DNA of 64,000 bases from Paramuribaculum sp. (GTDB lineage: Bacteria; Bacteroidota; Bacteroidia; Bacteroidales; Muribaculaceae), in assembly GCA_022511125.1 (NCBI GenBank), contig JAFLSD010000011.1:29132-93131 (forward strand). The letters run 5' to 3'. This document shows, in pieces, positions 16,673 through 24,580 of the stretch. The number at the start of each line of letters is the position of its first letter. Position 1 is the stretch's first letter. A program made the position numbers and the translations under genes. Below the pieces are notes generated by a model. That model did no database searches. It was given only the letters and a program-made list of their open reading frames with translations, and had not been told where the DNA came from.

Positions 16673-17419
16673 ATGCTTATGAATGATTTAGTAAAAGACA
16701 GCTTGGCTGGAGGTATAACTGCTGCAGCAAGCCTTTCGGGAAATCAATTTATAACTATAGCAACAGCGATAGGTGCGCCTGCAATCTCATCGGTTGCCGT
16801 TGATTTTGCATCAAGAACTCTTAGTAAATGGCAGTCATCGAGACTTGTGGAAGGAATTCAAATGATCGCTGAAAAAATTGGCTTAAATCTTCAGTCAGGA
16901 AAGTCCTTTCGATGCGATAGTGAAATGTCCCCTGTAAAGGGAGAAGAAGCACAACAAGTATTAGAAGGTATATTACAAAATATCTCTGACGAGTATGAAA
17001 AGAAGAAAATTGAGGCTCATGCAAGCCTTTTTACTAATATGTGTTTTGATGAGCGTATTGTTTTTGAGCAGGCAATCTATCTTACCAGAGTTTTGAAGCA
17101 GTTAAGCTATCGACAATTAATTATTATTGCGATAAGCCATGATATCCCCTTACAGACTGGAGGATGGCAGTTAAAATTTAAAGATTCCGGAAAACCCATA
17201 TTGAAAAATTATGCGGATTTACACAGTGAAATTCAACAATTAGAGCAAATGAGAATACTTGAGGCCTCAAATCGTGGGGTTTCACTTGGAGGTTCATCTG
17301 CGCCTCTACGATTAAGTTTATTTGGAGAAACGATTTTTGAAGAGCTTGATCTTGAATCTATACCCGAAGAGGATAAGCAATTAGTTTTACAGATGATTTC
17401 AAATGTCAACAATGCATGA
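16673..17419 (+). CDS. Unknown 248-aa protein of the defense-like cluster
   Basis: I do not recognise this family. Residues 9-36 (glycine, alanine and serine rich, LAGGITAAASLSGNQFITI and following) are hydrophobic and could enter a membrane. The centre is helical and charged (ISDEYEKKKIEAHASLFTNM) and is followed by YLTRVLKQLSYRQLIIIAIS. No catalytic motif is seen. The gene is 13 bp after the methyltransferase gene, and ATG at 16679 is an alternative start. Its base composition is clearly more AT-rich than the helicase gene. Its last codons overlap a remnant of the helicase start. A membrane-acting effector or accessory subunit is possible, but this is guesswork. Confidence 0.7.
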   Translation: MLMNDLVKDSLAGGITAAASLSGNQFITIATAIGAPAISSVAVDFASRTLSKWQSSRLVEGIQMIAEKIGLNLQSGKSFRCDSEMSPVKGEEAQQVLEGILQNISDEYEKKKIEAHASLFTNMCFDERIVFEQAIYLTRVLKQLSYRQLIIIAISHDIPLQTGGWQLKFKDSGKPILKNYADLHSEIQQLEQMRILEASNRGVSLGGSSAPLRLSLFGETIFEELDLESIPEEDKQLVLQMISNVNNA

Positions 17420-17480
17420 CATCACAGAAGTTCAATACGCCCAAACAGGCAAACCACCAATACCGACTTTTCGGGACTAA
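17403..17480 (+). pseudogene. 26-codon remnant of the helicase 5' end
   Basis: This short frame reads MSTMHDITEVQYAQTGKPPI and stops at TAA 17478-17480. Residues DITEVQYAQTGK resemble the real helicase start NLVDIEYAQTGK, and 20 bp are identical in DNA (17434-17453 and 19024-19043). The remnant overlaps the end of the 248-aa gene in another frame, as a coupled start would. It marks where the helicase gene probably began before the AlbA_2 gene was inserted. Confidence 0.7.
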
Positions 17481-17488
17481 TTTAGTAT

Positions 17489-18958
17489 ATGAATTTTATG
17501 ATAACCCCACAGTATATACAATCGTTACTTAACGATTTAGAAAGCGATAGAGTGGAACGAACTCAATCCATCACTAATATGGATAAGTTTGGCGAGGCTA
17601 TATGTTCTTTTGCCAATGATCTTCCCGACCATCGTAAACCGGGATATTTAATTATTGGTGCGGACGATAAAGGGAAAATCGTTCCAATAAAAATAACCGA
17701 TGATTTACTGAAAAATGTATCTTCTATCCGTACGGAAGGAAATATTCAGCCACAACCATCAATGACTGTAGAGAAAATTGAGTTGGAAGATGGCGCAGTT
17801 GTCGTTGTTGAAGTTCAACCTGCCCATTTCCCTCCGGTCAGATATAAAGGTAAAATCTGCGTTAGGATTGGTCCGCGCCGAGGAGTAGCGAACGAGGATG
17901 ATGAGCGTAAACTATATGAAAAAAGGAAATCTCACGTTTTAACTTTTGATGCAACACCATGTTTGGATAGCAAATTAGAAGATTTGGATATATCTCTTTT
18001 TAAGCAGATTTATCTTCCCAAAGCCTATCCGGAAGATGTTTTAGAAAATGACAAACGTGATGTACGATTGCAACTTCATTCTCTTGGGTTTTATGATTTG
18101 CAATTTGATTGTCCTACGTATGCAGGTATATTGATGTTTGGAAAAAATGTGGAACGGCGTTTGCCTGGAGCCTACGTACAATACGTAAGGTTCGGAGGTG
18201 AAAGTCGAGGGGCTGATATTGCAAGCGATTATAAATTTGCCGGAAATCTTATGACAATTCTTAATCAACTTGACACCTTTGTGTCAACAACTATAGCCAA
18301 GAAGCGACCCGTTCCAATCAGTGCTCTACGTGAGGAAAATTTATACGATTATCCGGCATGGGCGATTCGTGAATTGCTTATGAATGCTGTCTGTCATCGC
18401 GATTACGAAGGTAATGGACCCATACAATTCTATCAATATGATGATAGAATCGAGATATTAAATCCCGGGGGATTATATGGCAAAGCCAATGCAAAGAATT
18501 TTCCTTGGGTAAACGATTACCGTAATGGTGTTATTGCTGAAGCCATGAAAGTGATTGGCTTTGTTAATAGATTTAGTCGTGGTGTACAACGAGTGCAAGA
18601 GGAATTGAAGGCAAATGGTAATGAAGAAGCTGATTTTAACCTTGAACTTCAAACAGCTTTCCTTGTAAAAGTAAAAGTTTCTCAAAAAGCCATTGTTTCA
18701 AAAGATGTCCAAAAAGATGTCCAAAAAGATGTCCAAAAAGAAATCGCACAGCTGTCGGAATTAGCTCGCGCCATACTTCGATTGATTGAAACAAATCCAT
18801 CAATGACGCAGATTGAGATATCTAATTACCTGAATACTAACACAAAATCAATTTATAGAGAATTTAAGACTTTGAAAGAAAAAGGGATTGTAGAACGTAT
18901 TGGCGGTCGCAAAAATGGATTTTGGAACATTAAATTTCCAATGTCCAAAAAAGAATAA
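17489..18958 (+). CDS. AlbA_2 (Schlafen-like) and GHKL-ATPase domain protein
   Basis: A 489-aa protein of the widespread AlbA_2 / HATPase_c_4 family, often annotated as ATP-binding or transcriptional regulator. The N-terminal AlbA_2 domain shows ESDRVERTQSI, FGEAICSFANDL and GYLIIGADDKG. The middle has a GHKL-like ATP site (RELLMNAVCHRDY, then YDDRIEILNPGG). The C-terminus is a winged helix (MTQIEISNYLNTNTKSIYRE) preceded by three KDVQ units. ATG at 17498 is an alternative start. It is AT-rich and flanked by a duplicated piece of the helicase 5' end, so it looks like a later insert into the cluster. A regulatory or nucleic-acid-binding role is likely; the target is unknown. Confidence 0.85.
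   Translation: MNFMITPQYIQSLLNDLESDRVERTQSITNMDKFGEAICSFANDLPDHRKPGYLIIGADDKGKIVPIKITDDLLKNVSSIRTEGNIQPQPSMTVEKIELEDGAVVVVEVQPAHFPPVRYKGKICVRIGPRRGVANEDDERKLYEKRKSHVLTFDATPCLDSKLEDLDISLFKQIYLPKAYPEDVLENDKRDVRLQLHSLGFYDLQFDCPTYAGILMFGKNVERRLPGAYVQYVRFGGESRGADIASDYKFAGNLMTILNQLDTFVSTTIAKKRPVPISALREENLYDYPAWAIRELLMNAVCHRDYEGNGPIQFYQYDDRIEILNPGGLYGKANAKNFPWVNDYRNGVIAEAMKVIGFVNRFSRGVQRVQEELKANGNEEADFNLELQTAFLVKVKVSQKAIVSKDVQKDVQKDVQKEIAQLSELARAILRLIETNPSMTQIEISNYLNTNTKSIYREFKTLKEKGIVERIGGRKNGFWNIKFPMSKKE
18701..18736 (+). repeat. Three perfect 12-bp tandem repeats (KDVQ linker)
   Basis: The unit AAAGATGTCCAA occurs three times head to tail and in frame, encoding KDVQKDVQKDVQ between the ATPase and winged-helix domains. 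Copy number could change by slippage in 12-bp steps without breaking the frame. Confidence 0.9.
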
Positions 18959-18990
18959 ATGTCTAATTAAATTGTCCATTTAAATGTCAA
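18941..18990 (+). promoter_or_regulatory. Iterated ATGTC(C/T/A) motifs before the helicase gene
   Basis: ATGTC-type words begin at 18941, 18959, 18972 (TTGTC) and 18984, spaced 18, 13 and 12 bp, across the end of the AlbA_2 gene and the 43-bp gap before the helicase. The same word recurs in the tandem repeats upstream. They may be binding sites, or decayed repeat copies. Confidence 0.3.
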
Positions 18991-19001
18991 ATAAATAGAT
19001 T

Positions 19002-20972
19002 ATGACCAACCTCGTAGATATAGAATACGCCCAAACAGGCAAAGCCACCAACACCGACGCACTCGGTATGCGTGAAATGCAAGCACTCGTTTACGCTCAG
19101 CGCGACCGTCAACATTTGCTCGTCAAGGCTCCCCCGGCTTCGGGTAAGAGCCGCGCCATGATGTTTGTCGCTCTCGACAAGCTCGAACATCAAGGCATTA
19201 AGAAAGTGATCGTGGCCGTACCGCAGAAGAACATCGGTCGTTCGTTCAACGACACACCGCTTTCTCGCTTCGGATTTTTCACCGATTGGCGTGTCGCTCC
19301 ATATTGGGACTTATGTATGGTTGTAGGATCGGAAAACTCCAAGAAAGATAAAGTTCGCGAATTTCTCGACCATCCTTCGGCTCGAACGCTCGTCTGTACG
19401 CATGCCACATTGCTTAACGCCCTTAATGGCATAGACGCTCGCAAGCTCGATAACGTGTTCTTCGGCATCGACGAGTTCCACCACGGCTCAGCCGACGAGG
19501 GAAACCGTCTCGGCACACTCATTCGCCGACTGCTCAACGAGACATCGGCTCACATCCTCGCCATGACCGGCTCGTATTTCCGTGGAGACGCAGTACCCGT
19601 TATGCGACCCGAAGACGAGGCTAAGTTTCATCCGTCAATCAACTACAACTATTATCAACAGCTAAACGGCTACCGTTGGTTGAAAAGCCTTGGGATTGGC
19701 TACAGCTTCTTCCAAGGGAATTATCTCACAGCCATTCCGGAAGTTCTCGATACCACAAAGAAGACTCTTATTCATATCCCTTCGGTAAACTCCAAGACAG
19801 GAGCTTTTATGCATAAGTATGACCAAGTAGCAGAAATTATCAAGCATATTGGCGTTATCGAGTCGAAAGATTATGATAATTGTCTTTGGCATGTGCGCAC
19901 TTCCGACGGTCGTCTTCTTATAGTAGGCGACCTTGTAGAAGCTGAACATGAGAGCCGAAACCGACTTCAAGCATATCTTCATAGAATGAAGAAACGCGAA
20001 GCATTAGACATTCTTATCGCCCTCGGCACCGCCAAAGAGGGCTTCGACTGGGAATATTGCGAGCATTGCATCACAATCGGTGTACGTGCTTCGCTGACTG
20101 AGGTTGTACAGATTATAGGACGCTGCACTCGCGACTGCGAAGGCAAAACTCACGCACAGTTTACCAACCTCATTCCGTGTCCTGACGCGGCACAGGACGA
20201 TGTCGCTATGGCCGTCAACGACTTTCTTAAAGCCATTTCAGTGTCGCTCCTTATGGAGCAAGTTATGGCTCCGAAATGGAATTTCAAAACTAAAGTCGAT
20301 GATGAAGAACCTACCACCAAACCGAGTAAGAATGGCAGCGACCATGTTATTTCGGTCGCAGGACTTCCCGCACTTAACGAAACCACACGCGCCATAATTG
20401 AAAACGACCTCGACACGCTTGTAGCCACTACATTGTCGGACCAATATATCCGCGAGGCGATTATGGGCGACAATATGGCCGAATTGATCAACGAGATTTA
20501 TATCCCTAAGATTATCCGGGAAACCTATCCCAACCTCACCGAGGAAGAAGTTGACGCTGTCACTAAGCACACCATTCTGACAATCGCAACACAAGGCAAT
20601 GATGTAGTTGAAGATACGTCGGGCAACCGTTTCATCAAGGTGGCAAACAAGTTTGTTAATCTCGACGACCTCAACATCAATCTTATCAGTGAGATTAATC
20701 CGTTCCAACGAGCCTACGAAGTGGTTTCTAAATCGCTCACTCCCGAAACACTACGCTTGATTCAATATACTATTGAAGACAAGCGTTCGGAGGCTCTAAC
20801 AGATGAAGAGGCTATTTTATATTTTACAAGATATCTTCCCAAGTGGCGTGAAGAAAATCCGGGAAAGAGTCAACCGCTTTTGACCGATGGCGATCCATTG
20901 GCTCGCCGTATTGCTAAAGCTATTGAACATCTGCGAAATCTTAAACGTCGCAAATTAGCTGAACAACAATGA
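19002..20972 (+). CDS. Superfamily 2 DEAD/DEAH-type helicase of the defense-like cluster
   Basis: A 656-aa ATP-dependent helicase or translocase. Walker A is APPASGKS (residues 43-50), motif II is DEFHH (Asp157-His161), motif III is AMTGSYF, motif V is GTAKEGFDW and motif VI is QIIGRCTR (370-377). No nuclease domain is visible, so the cutting activity probably comes from the next gene. The C-terminal 250 residues are helical and of unknown role. The stop overlaps the GIY-YIG start by 4 nt (ATGA), so the two proteins are likely made in step. Composition is GC-richer than that of the two preceding genes. The start is the ATG at 19002. Confidence 0.88.
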   Translation: MTNLVDIEYAQTGKATNTDALGMREMQALVYAQRDRQHLLVKAPPASGKSRAMMFVALDKLEHQGIKKVIVAVPQKNIGRSFNDTPLSRFGFFTDWRVAPYWDLCMVVGSENSKKDKVREFLDHPSARTLVCTHATLLNALNGIDARKLDNVFFGIDEFHHGSADEGNRLGTLIRRLLNETSAHILAMTGSYFRGDAVPVMRPEDEAKFHPSINYNYYQQLNGYRWLKSLGIGYSFFQGNYLTAIPEVLDTTKKTLIHIPSVNSKTGAFMHKYDQVAEIIKHIGVIESKDYDNCLWHVRTSDGRLLIVGDLVEAEHESRNRLQAYLHRMKKREALDILIALGTAKEGFDWEYCEHCITIGVRASLTEVVQIIGRCTRDCEGKTHAQFTNLIPCPDAAQDDVAMAVNDFLKAISVSLLMEQVMAPKWNFKTKVDDEEPTTKPSKNGSDHVISVAGLPALNETTRAIIENDLDTLVATTLSDQYIREAIMGDNMAELINEIYIPKIIRETYPNLTEEEVDAVTKHTILTIATQGNDVVEDTSGNRFIKVANKFVNLDDLNINLISEINPFQRAYEVVSKSLTPETLRLIQYTIEDKRSEALTDEEAILYFTRYLPKWREENPGKSQPLLTDGDPLARRIAKAIEHLRNLKRRKLAEQQ

Positions 20973-22171
20973 TAGACTGGTCTAAAGAACTTGAAAAGAT
21001 ATTTGAAGACCCGTTGCTTGCTGACGTTACGGCTCCGAAAAAACGCACCACATCGAGCGATCGCCTCATTGCCGGTTTTCAACAAGTTTCGGAATTTTAC
21101 GAAACCAACGGACGTTTGCCCGAAAACAATGCCGAGGAGCGAAAATTGTATAATATGCATCAAGGCATCCTGAGGAACGAAACAAAGATTAACCGATGTC
21201 GCCCGTATGATGATTTCGGGCTGCTTCCTTCGGAACAGAACATTGTTGAAGAATCGATTGAAACATTTCAGCCTAAAGAGTTGACAGAGGAGGAACAGCT
21301 AGAAGCTATCCTCAACGACCCTTTGCTCGCAGACATCGAGGACGGAGGCGACCTCGGTCTTTTCGACGTTCCCGATTTTATGCGTGAACGTCTTAAAGCC
21401 CGCAAAGAGGCCGATTATGTAGGCAAACGTAGCCCGTGTGAAGACTTCGACAAATATGAAGCATCCTTTAAAGAAATTCATGCAGGACTAAAATCAGGTA
21501 AATATCGACTCGTCAAATTCAGCGACGCATATCTGAAAGTCGGTAAATTCTTTGTAGAAGATGGAATCATTGGTTTTCTTGCAGCTTTTGAAAACGAGGG
21601 AAAGAATAGACTTAGGCGTGAAGATGGGCGAACGAGGGTAATTTATGAAAATGGTTCGGAAGCAGACCTCAAATTCCGTACTCTTACTAAATATCTTTCG
21701 GTTACAGGATATTCAATTCAAGACACTTCTGACGTGACAACCGAAGAATTGGAGCAGAGTTTTACTCTTTCTGACAACGATGTTGAAAGCGGTACGATAT
21801 ATGTTCTTCGCTCTCGCTCTACCCTTCCAGAGATTGCGGCAATTAAAGACCTGTACAAGATAGGCTTTACAGTTACTTCTGTCGAAAGCCGTATTGCCAA
21901 TGCTAAAAATGAACCCACATATCTTTGTGCCGATGTCGAAGTCGTAGCAACATGGAAAGTATATAATGTAAAATCCTCAACTTTTGAAGCTCTCATTCAT
22001 AAACTATTCGCCCAAGTACAACTGCAAGTTACGGTTGACGGCCAGCGGCCCAAAGAATGGTTCATAGTACCATTCAGGATAATAGAGCAGGCCGTAAACT
22101 ACATCATTAGAAGGATGCCGATAGAGTATAATGTCCAATTGCAACAATTGATAATTAAGGGAGGGGATTAG
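20969..22171 (+). CDS. GIY-YIG (T5orf172-type) nuclease, helicase partner
   Basis: A 400-aa protein whose C-terminal domain is a GIY-YIG nuclease of the T5orf172 type: GTIYVLRSR (275 on), LYKIGFT (295 on), catalytic Arg308 in VESRIANAK and Glu340 in TFEALIHKLF. The N-terminal 270 residues contain two copies of an acidic motif, IFEDPLLADV (about residue 8) and ILNDPLLADI (about 112), and a helical middle part with KFSDAYLKVGKFF. The motif copies could dock on the helicase. It is coupled to the helicase gene by a 4-nt overlap and ends 12 bp before the uvrB promoter. As the only evident nuclease in the cluster it is the best candidate effector. Confidence 0.85.
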   Translation: MIDWSKELEKIFEDPLLADVTAPKKRTTSSDRLIAGFQQVSEFYETNGRLPENNAEERKLYNMHQGILRNETKINRCRPYDDFGLLPSEQNIVEESIETFQPKELTEEEQLEAILNDPLLADIEDGGDLGLFDVPDFMRERLKARKEADYVGKRSPCEDFDKYEASFKEIHAGLKSGKYRLVKFSDAYLKVGKFFVEDGIIGFLAAFENEGKNRLRREDGRTRVIYENGSEADLKFRTLTKYLSVTGYSIQDTSDVTTEELEQSFTLSDNDVESGTIYVLRSRSTLPEIAAIKDLYKIGFTVTSVESRIANAKNEPTYLCADVEVVATWKVYNVKSSTFEALIHKLFAQVQLQVTVDGQRPKEWFIVPFRIIEQAVNYIIRRMPIEYNVQLQQLIIKGGD

Positions 22172-22183
22172 GGGGATTTTGCG

Positions 22184-22192
22184 TATCTTTGC
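22184..22192 (+). promoter_or_regulatory. -7 box 5 nt from the uvrB start
   Basis: TATCTTTGC is a consensus -7 box; ATG at 22198 follows 5 nt later. It separates uvrB from the defense-like cluster and predicts a leaderless uvrB mRNA. Confidence 0.6.
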
Positions 22193-22197
22193 AGATT

Positions 22198-24276
22198 ATG
22201 GATTTCAAACTTTCGTCGAGTTACAGGCCGACGGGCGATCAGCCTCAGGCTATCAGGCAGTTGGTGGAGGGCGTAGAGTCGGGCGTTCCGGCTCAGACGT
22301 TGCTGGGTGTGACGGGTTCGGGCAAGACTTTCACAATGGCCAACGTGATAGAGCGTGTGAATCGTCCGACGTTGATTCTGAGCCATAATAAGACTTTGGC
22401 GGCTCAGCTTTACAGTGAGTTCAAGGGGTTTTTTCCGGAGAACGCTGTGGAGTATTTCGTGTCGTATTATGATTATTATCAGCCGGAGGCTTATATTCCT
22501 TCGATAGATAAGTATATCGAGAAGGATCTGATGATCAATGACGAGATCGATAAGTTGCGGTTGGCGACGACTTCGGCTCTGCTGTCGGGTAGACAGGACG
22601 TGATAGTGGTGAGTTCGGTGTCGTGTATCTACGGTATGGGTAATCCGGAGGATTTCAACAGTAACGTGATAGAGGTTTTCAAGGGGCGTAAGATTTCGCG
22701 TAATGCTTTTCTGCGCGAGCTTGTGGGGGCTCTTTACAGCCGGAGCGAGCTTCAGCTGGGCCGTGGAAATTTCCGGGTGAAGGGCGATACGGTGGATATT
22801 TATCTGGCTTACGAGGAGATCGTGGTGAGGGTTACGTTCTGGGGCGACGAGGTTGAGTCGGTGTCGACTTATTATCCTCATGACAATGTGATTTTGGGCG
22901 AGCATGATTCGTTTAAGATTTTCCCAGCCAACATTTTCGTCACTTCTCCTCAGCGTTTGGCTTCGGGGATAGCGGAGATAGAGCTTGATCTGGGTGAGCA
23001 GGTGGAGTTTTTCAGGCGCGAGGCGCGTGATCTGGAGGCTGCCCGGCTGTATGAGCGCGTGACTTACGATGTGGAGATGATGAGGGAGATAGGTCATTGT
23101 TCGGGCATAGAGAATTACAGCCGTTATTTCGACGGGCGTAAGCCGGGGATGCGTCCTTTCTGTCTTTTGGATTATTTTCCGAAGGATTTTCTGACGATAA
23201 TAGACGAGAGTCATGTGACGGTGCCGCAGGTCAGGGCGATGTACGGGGGCGATCTGTCGAGGAAGATGAATCTGGTGGAGTATGGTTTCCGTTTGCCGGC
23301 GGCTTTGGATAACCGTCCGTTGAAGTTCGAGGAGTTCGAACGGCTGACGTCGCAGGTGATCTATGTGAGCGCGACTCCGGCGGATTACGAGCTGGAGAGA
23401 AGCGAGGGGGTGGTTGTAGAACAGTTGATCAGGCCTACCGGATTGTTGGATCCGGTGATTGAGGTTCGTCCGTCGCTTAATCAGATAGACGATCTGATGG
23501 AGGAGATAGCTCTGAGGGTTGAGAAGGGCGAGCGTGTGTTGGTGACGACCCTTACGAAGCGTATGGCGGAAGAGCTGAACGATTATCTGCTGAAGATGGA
23601 TGTGAGGACAGCTTATATACACAGCGATGTGGATACGTTGGACCGTATAAGGATTCTGGACGATCTGCGTGCGGGTGTTTATGATGTTCTGATCGGGGTG
23701 AATCTTCTTCGCGAGGGTTTGGATCTGCCGGAGGTTTCGCTGGTGGCTATTCTTGACGCCGACAAGGAGGGTTATCTGCGGTCGCATCGTTCGCTGACGC
23801 AGACGGTGGGTCGCGCGGCCCGAAATCTGAACGGCAAGGTGATAATGTATGCCGACAAGGTGACGGAGAGCATGCGCCAGACGATAGAGGAGACAAACAG
23901 ACGCAGGGGCATTCAGTTGGCTTATAACGAGGAGCATGGTATCACTCCGACGGCGATAGTGAAAGCCCGGAATCATATCGTAGGACTCGACCGCGAAGTA
24001 TCCGACATCCCAGAACCGCGCACTCCCGGAAAGGGCACCAAGAAATCTCAGCGCGAGGCTGCGCCTTCGTTCATACCCTACGAATCGGAATACACCCGGA
24101 AGGTCGACATTGCAGCCGATCCGATTATACCATATATGAACCGAGAACAGCTCGAAAAGACCATAGCCCTTCGCCGCGTCCAAATGGTTGAAGCGGCCAA
24201 GAATATGGAATTCATCGAAGCTGCGCGTCTCCGCGACGAAATTGTGAAACTTGAAGAACTTCTTTCCAGTAAATAA
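22198..24276 (+). CDS. uvrB: Excinuclease ABC subunit B
   Basis: UvrB verifies damage in nucleotide-excision repair with UvrA and UvrC. The 692-aa protein has Walker A GVTGSGKTF, the beta-hairpin region YYDYYQPEAYIPSID, the SSVSCIYGMG segment, motif II DESH, VSATPADYE, motif VI QTVGRAARN and the C-terminal UVR coiled coil (MVEAAKNMEFIEAARLRDEI). The start is ATG 22198 (MDFKLSSSYRPTGDQPQAI), as in other UvrB proteins; the in-frame TTG at 22189 lies inside the promoter. Codon use changes near 23960: G-ending codons such as GAG, GTG and CTG before, GAA, CTC and CGC after. Confidence 0.97.
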   Translation: MDFKLSSSYRPTGDQPQAIRQLVEGVESGVPAQTLLGVTGSGKTFTMANVIERVNRPTLILSHNKTLAAQLYSEFKGFFPENAVEYFVSYYDYYQPEAYIPSIDKYIEKDLMINDEIDKLRLATTSALLSGRQDVIVVSSVSCIYGMGNPEDFNSNVIEVFKGRKISRNAFLRELVGALYSRSELQLGRGNFRVKGDTVDIYLAYEEIVVRVTFWGDEVESVSTYYPHDNVILGEHDSFKIFPANIFVTSPQRLASGIAEIELDLGEQVEFFRREARDLEAARLYERVTYDVEMMREIGHCSGIENYSRYFDGRKPGMRPFCLLDYFPKDFLTIIDESHVTVPQVRAMYGGDLSRKMNLVEYGFRLPAALDNRPLKFEEFERLTSQVIYVSATPADYELERSEGVVVEQLIRPTGLLDPVIEVRPSLNQIDDLMEEIALRVEKGERVLVTTLTKRMAEELNDYLLKMDVRTAYIHSDVDTLDRIRILDDLRAGVYDVLIGVNLLREGLDLPEVSLVAILDADKEGYLRSHRSLTQTVGRAARNLNGKVIMYADKVTESMRQTIEETNRRRGIQLAYNEEHGITPTAIVKARNHIVGLDREVSDIPEPRTPGKGTKKSQREAAPSFIPYESEYTRKVDIAADPIIPYMNREQLEKTIALRRVQMVEAAKNMEFIEAARLRDEIVKLEELLSSK

Positions 24277-24288
24277 TAAACTGTAGTA

Positions 24289-24579
24289 ATGAAACGGATT
24301 AAGGCACTTGCATTTATCGCTTTGTTTTCCTTGTCATCGTTAAGCGTAACGGCTGCTGTCGGAGATGTTATCATCGATTCAAATTTGCTGAAATATAACA
24401 TTTTGTCCGAGTATTCCGACGGCAAAGGCGGCACTTCTGAAGGAAATGGTATCACGGATGCCAAAAGTAAACTCATTACCGTTTATTTGATTGCAGCCAC
24501 CGAACTGGAATCTATATCTTCCGCCAGAGATCTATTGCCAGTCGAAAGATTCTCATCAGATAATCCACTCTACCAGTAG
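24289..24579 (+). CDS. Small exported protein or truncated gene fragment
   Basis: A 96-aa reading frame with a clear signal peptide (MKRIKALAFIALFSLSSLSVTAA) followed by about 70 residues without recognisable motifs. The start GDVIIDSNLLKYNILSE resembles the first strands of secreted leucine-rich-repeat proteins of gut Bacteroidales. After about residue 60 the sequence loses that character, so a frameshift or truncation is likely. It lies 12 bp after uvrB and ends 1 bp before the ygiQ start. It may be dead coding material; the signal peptide is the only solid feature. Confidence 0.4.
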   Translation: MKRIKALAFIALFSLSSLSVTAAVGDVIIDSNLLKYNILSEYSDGKGGTSEGNGITDAKSKLITVYLIAATELESISSARDLLPVERFSSDNPLYQ

Positions 24580-24580
24580 C

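Noticed and set aside
18701-18736. Possible CRISPR-like repeats
   Set aside because: Only three 12-bp units without spacers, inside a coding frame; a simple tandem repeat.
22168-24183. 671-codon open frame antisense to uvrB
   Set aside because: It lies entirely over uvrB, is rich in His, Arg, Gln and Leu without any domain, and is explained by the G-ending codon bias of uvrB, which removes stops on the other strand.
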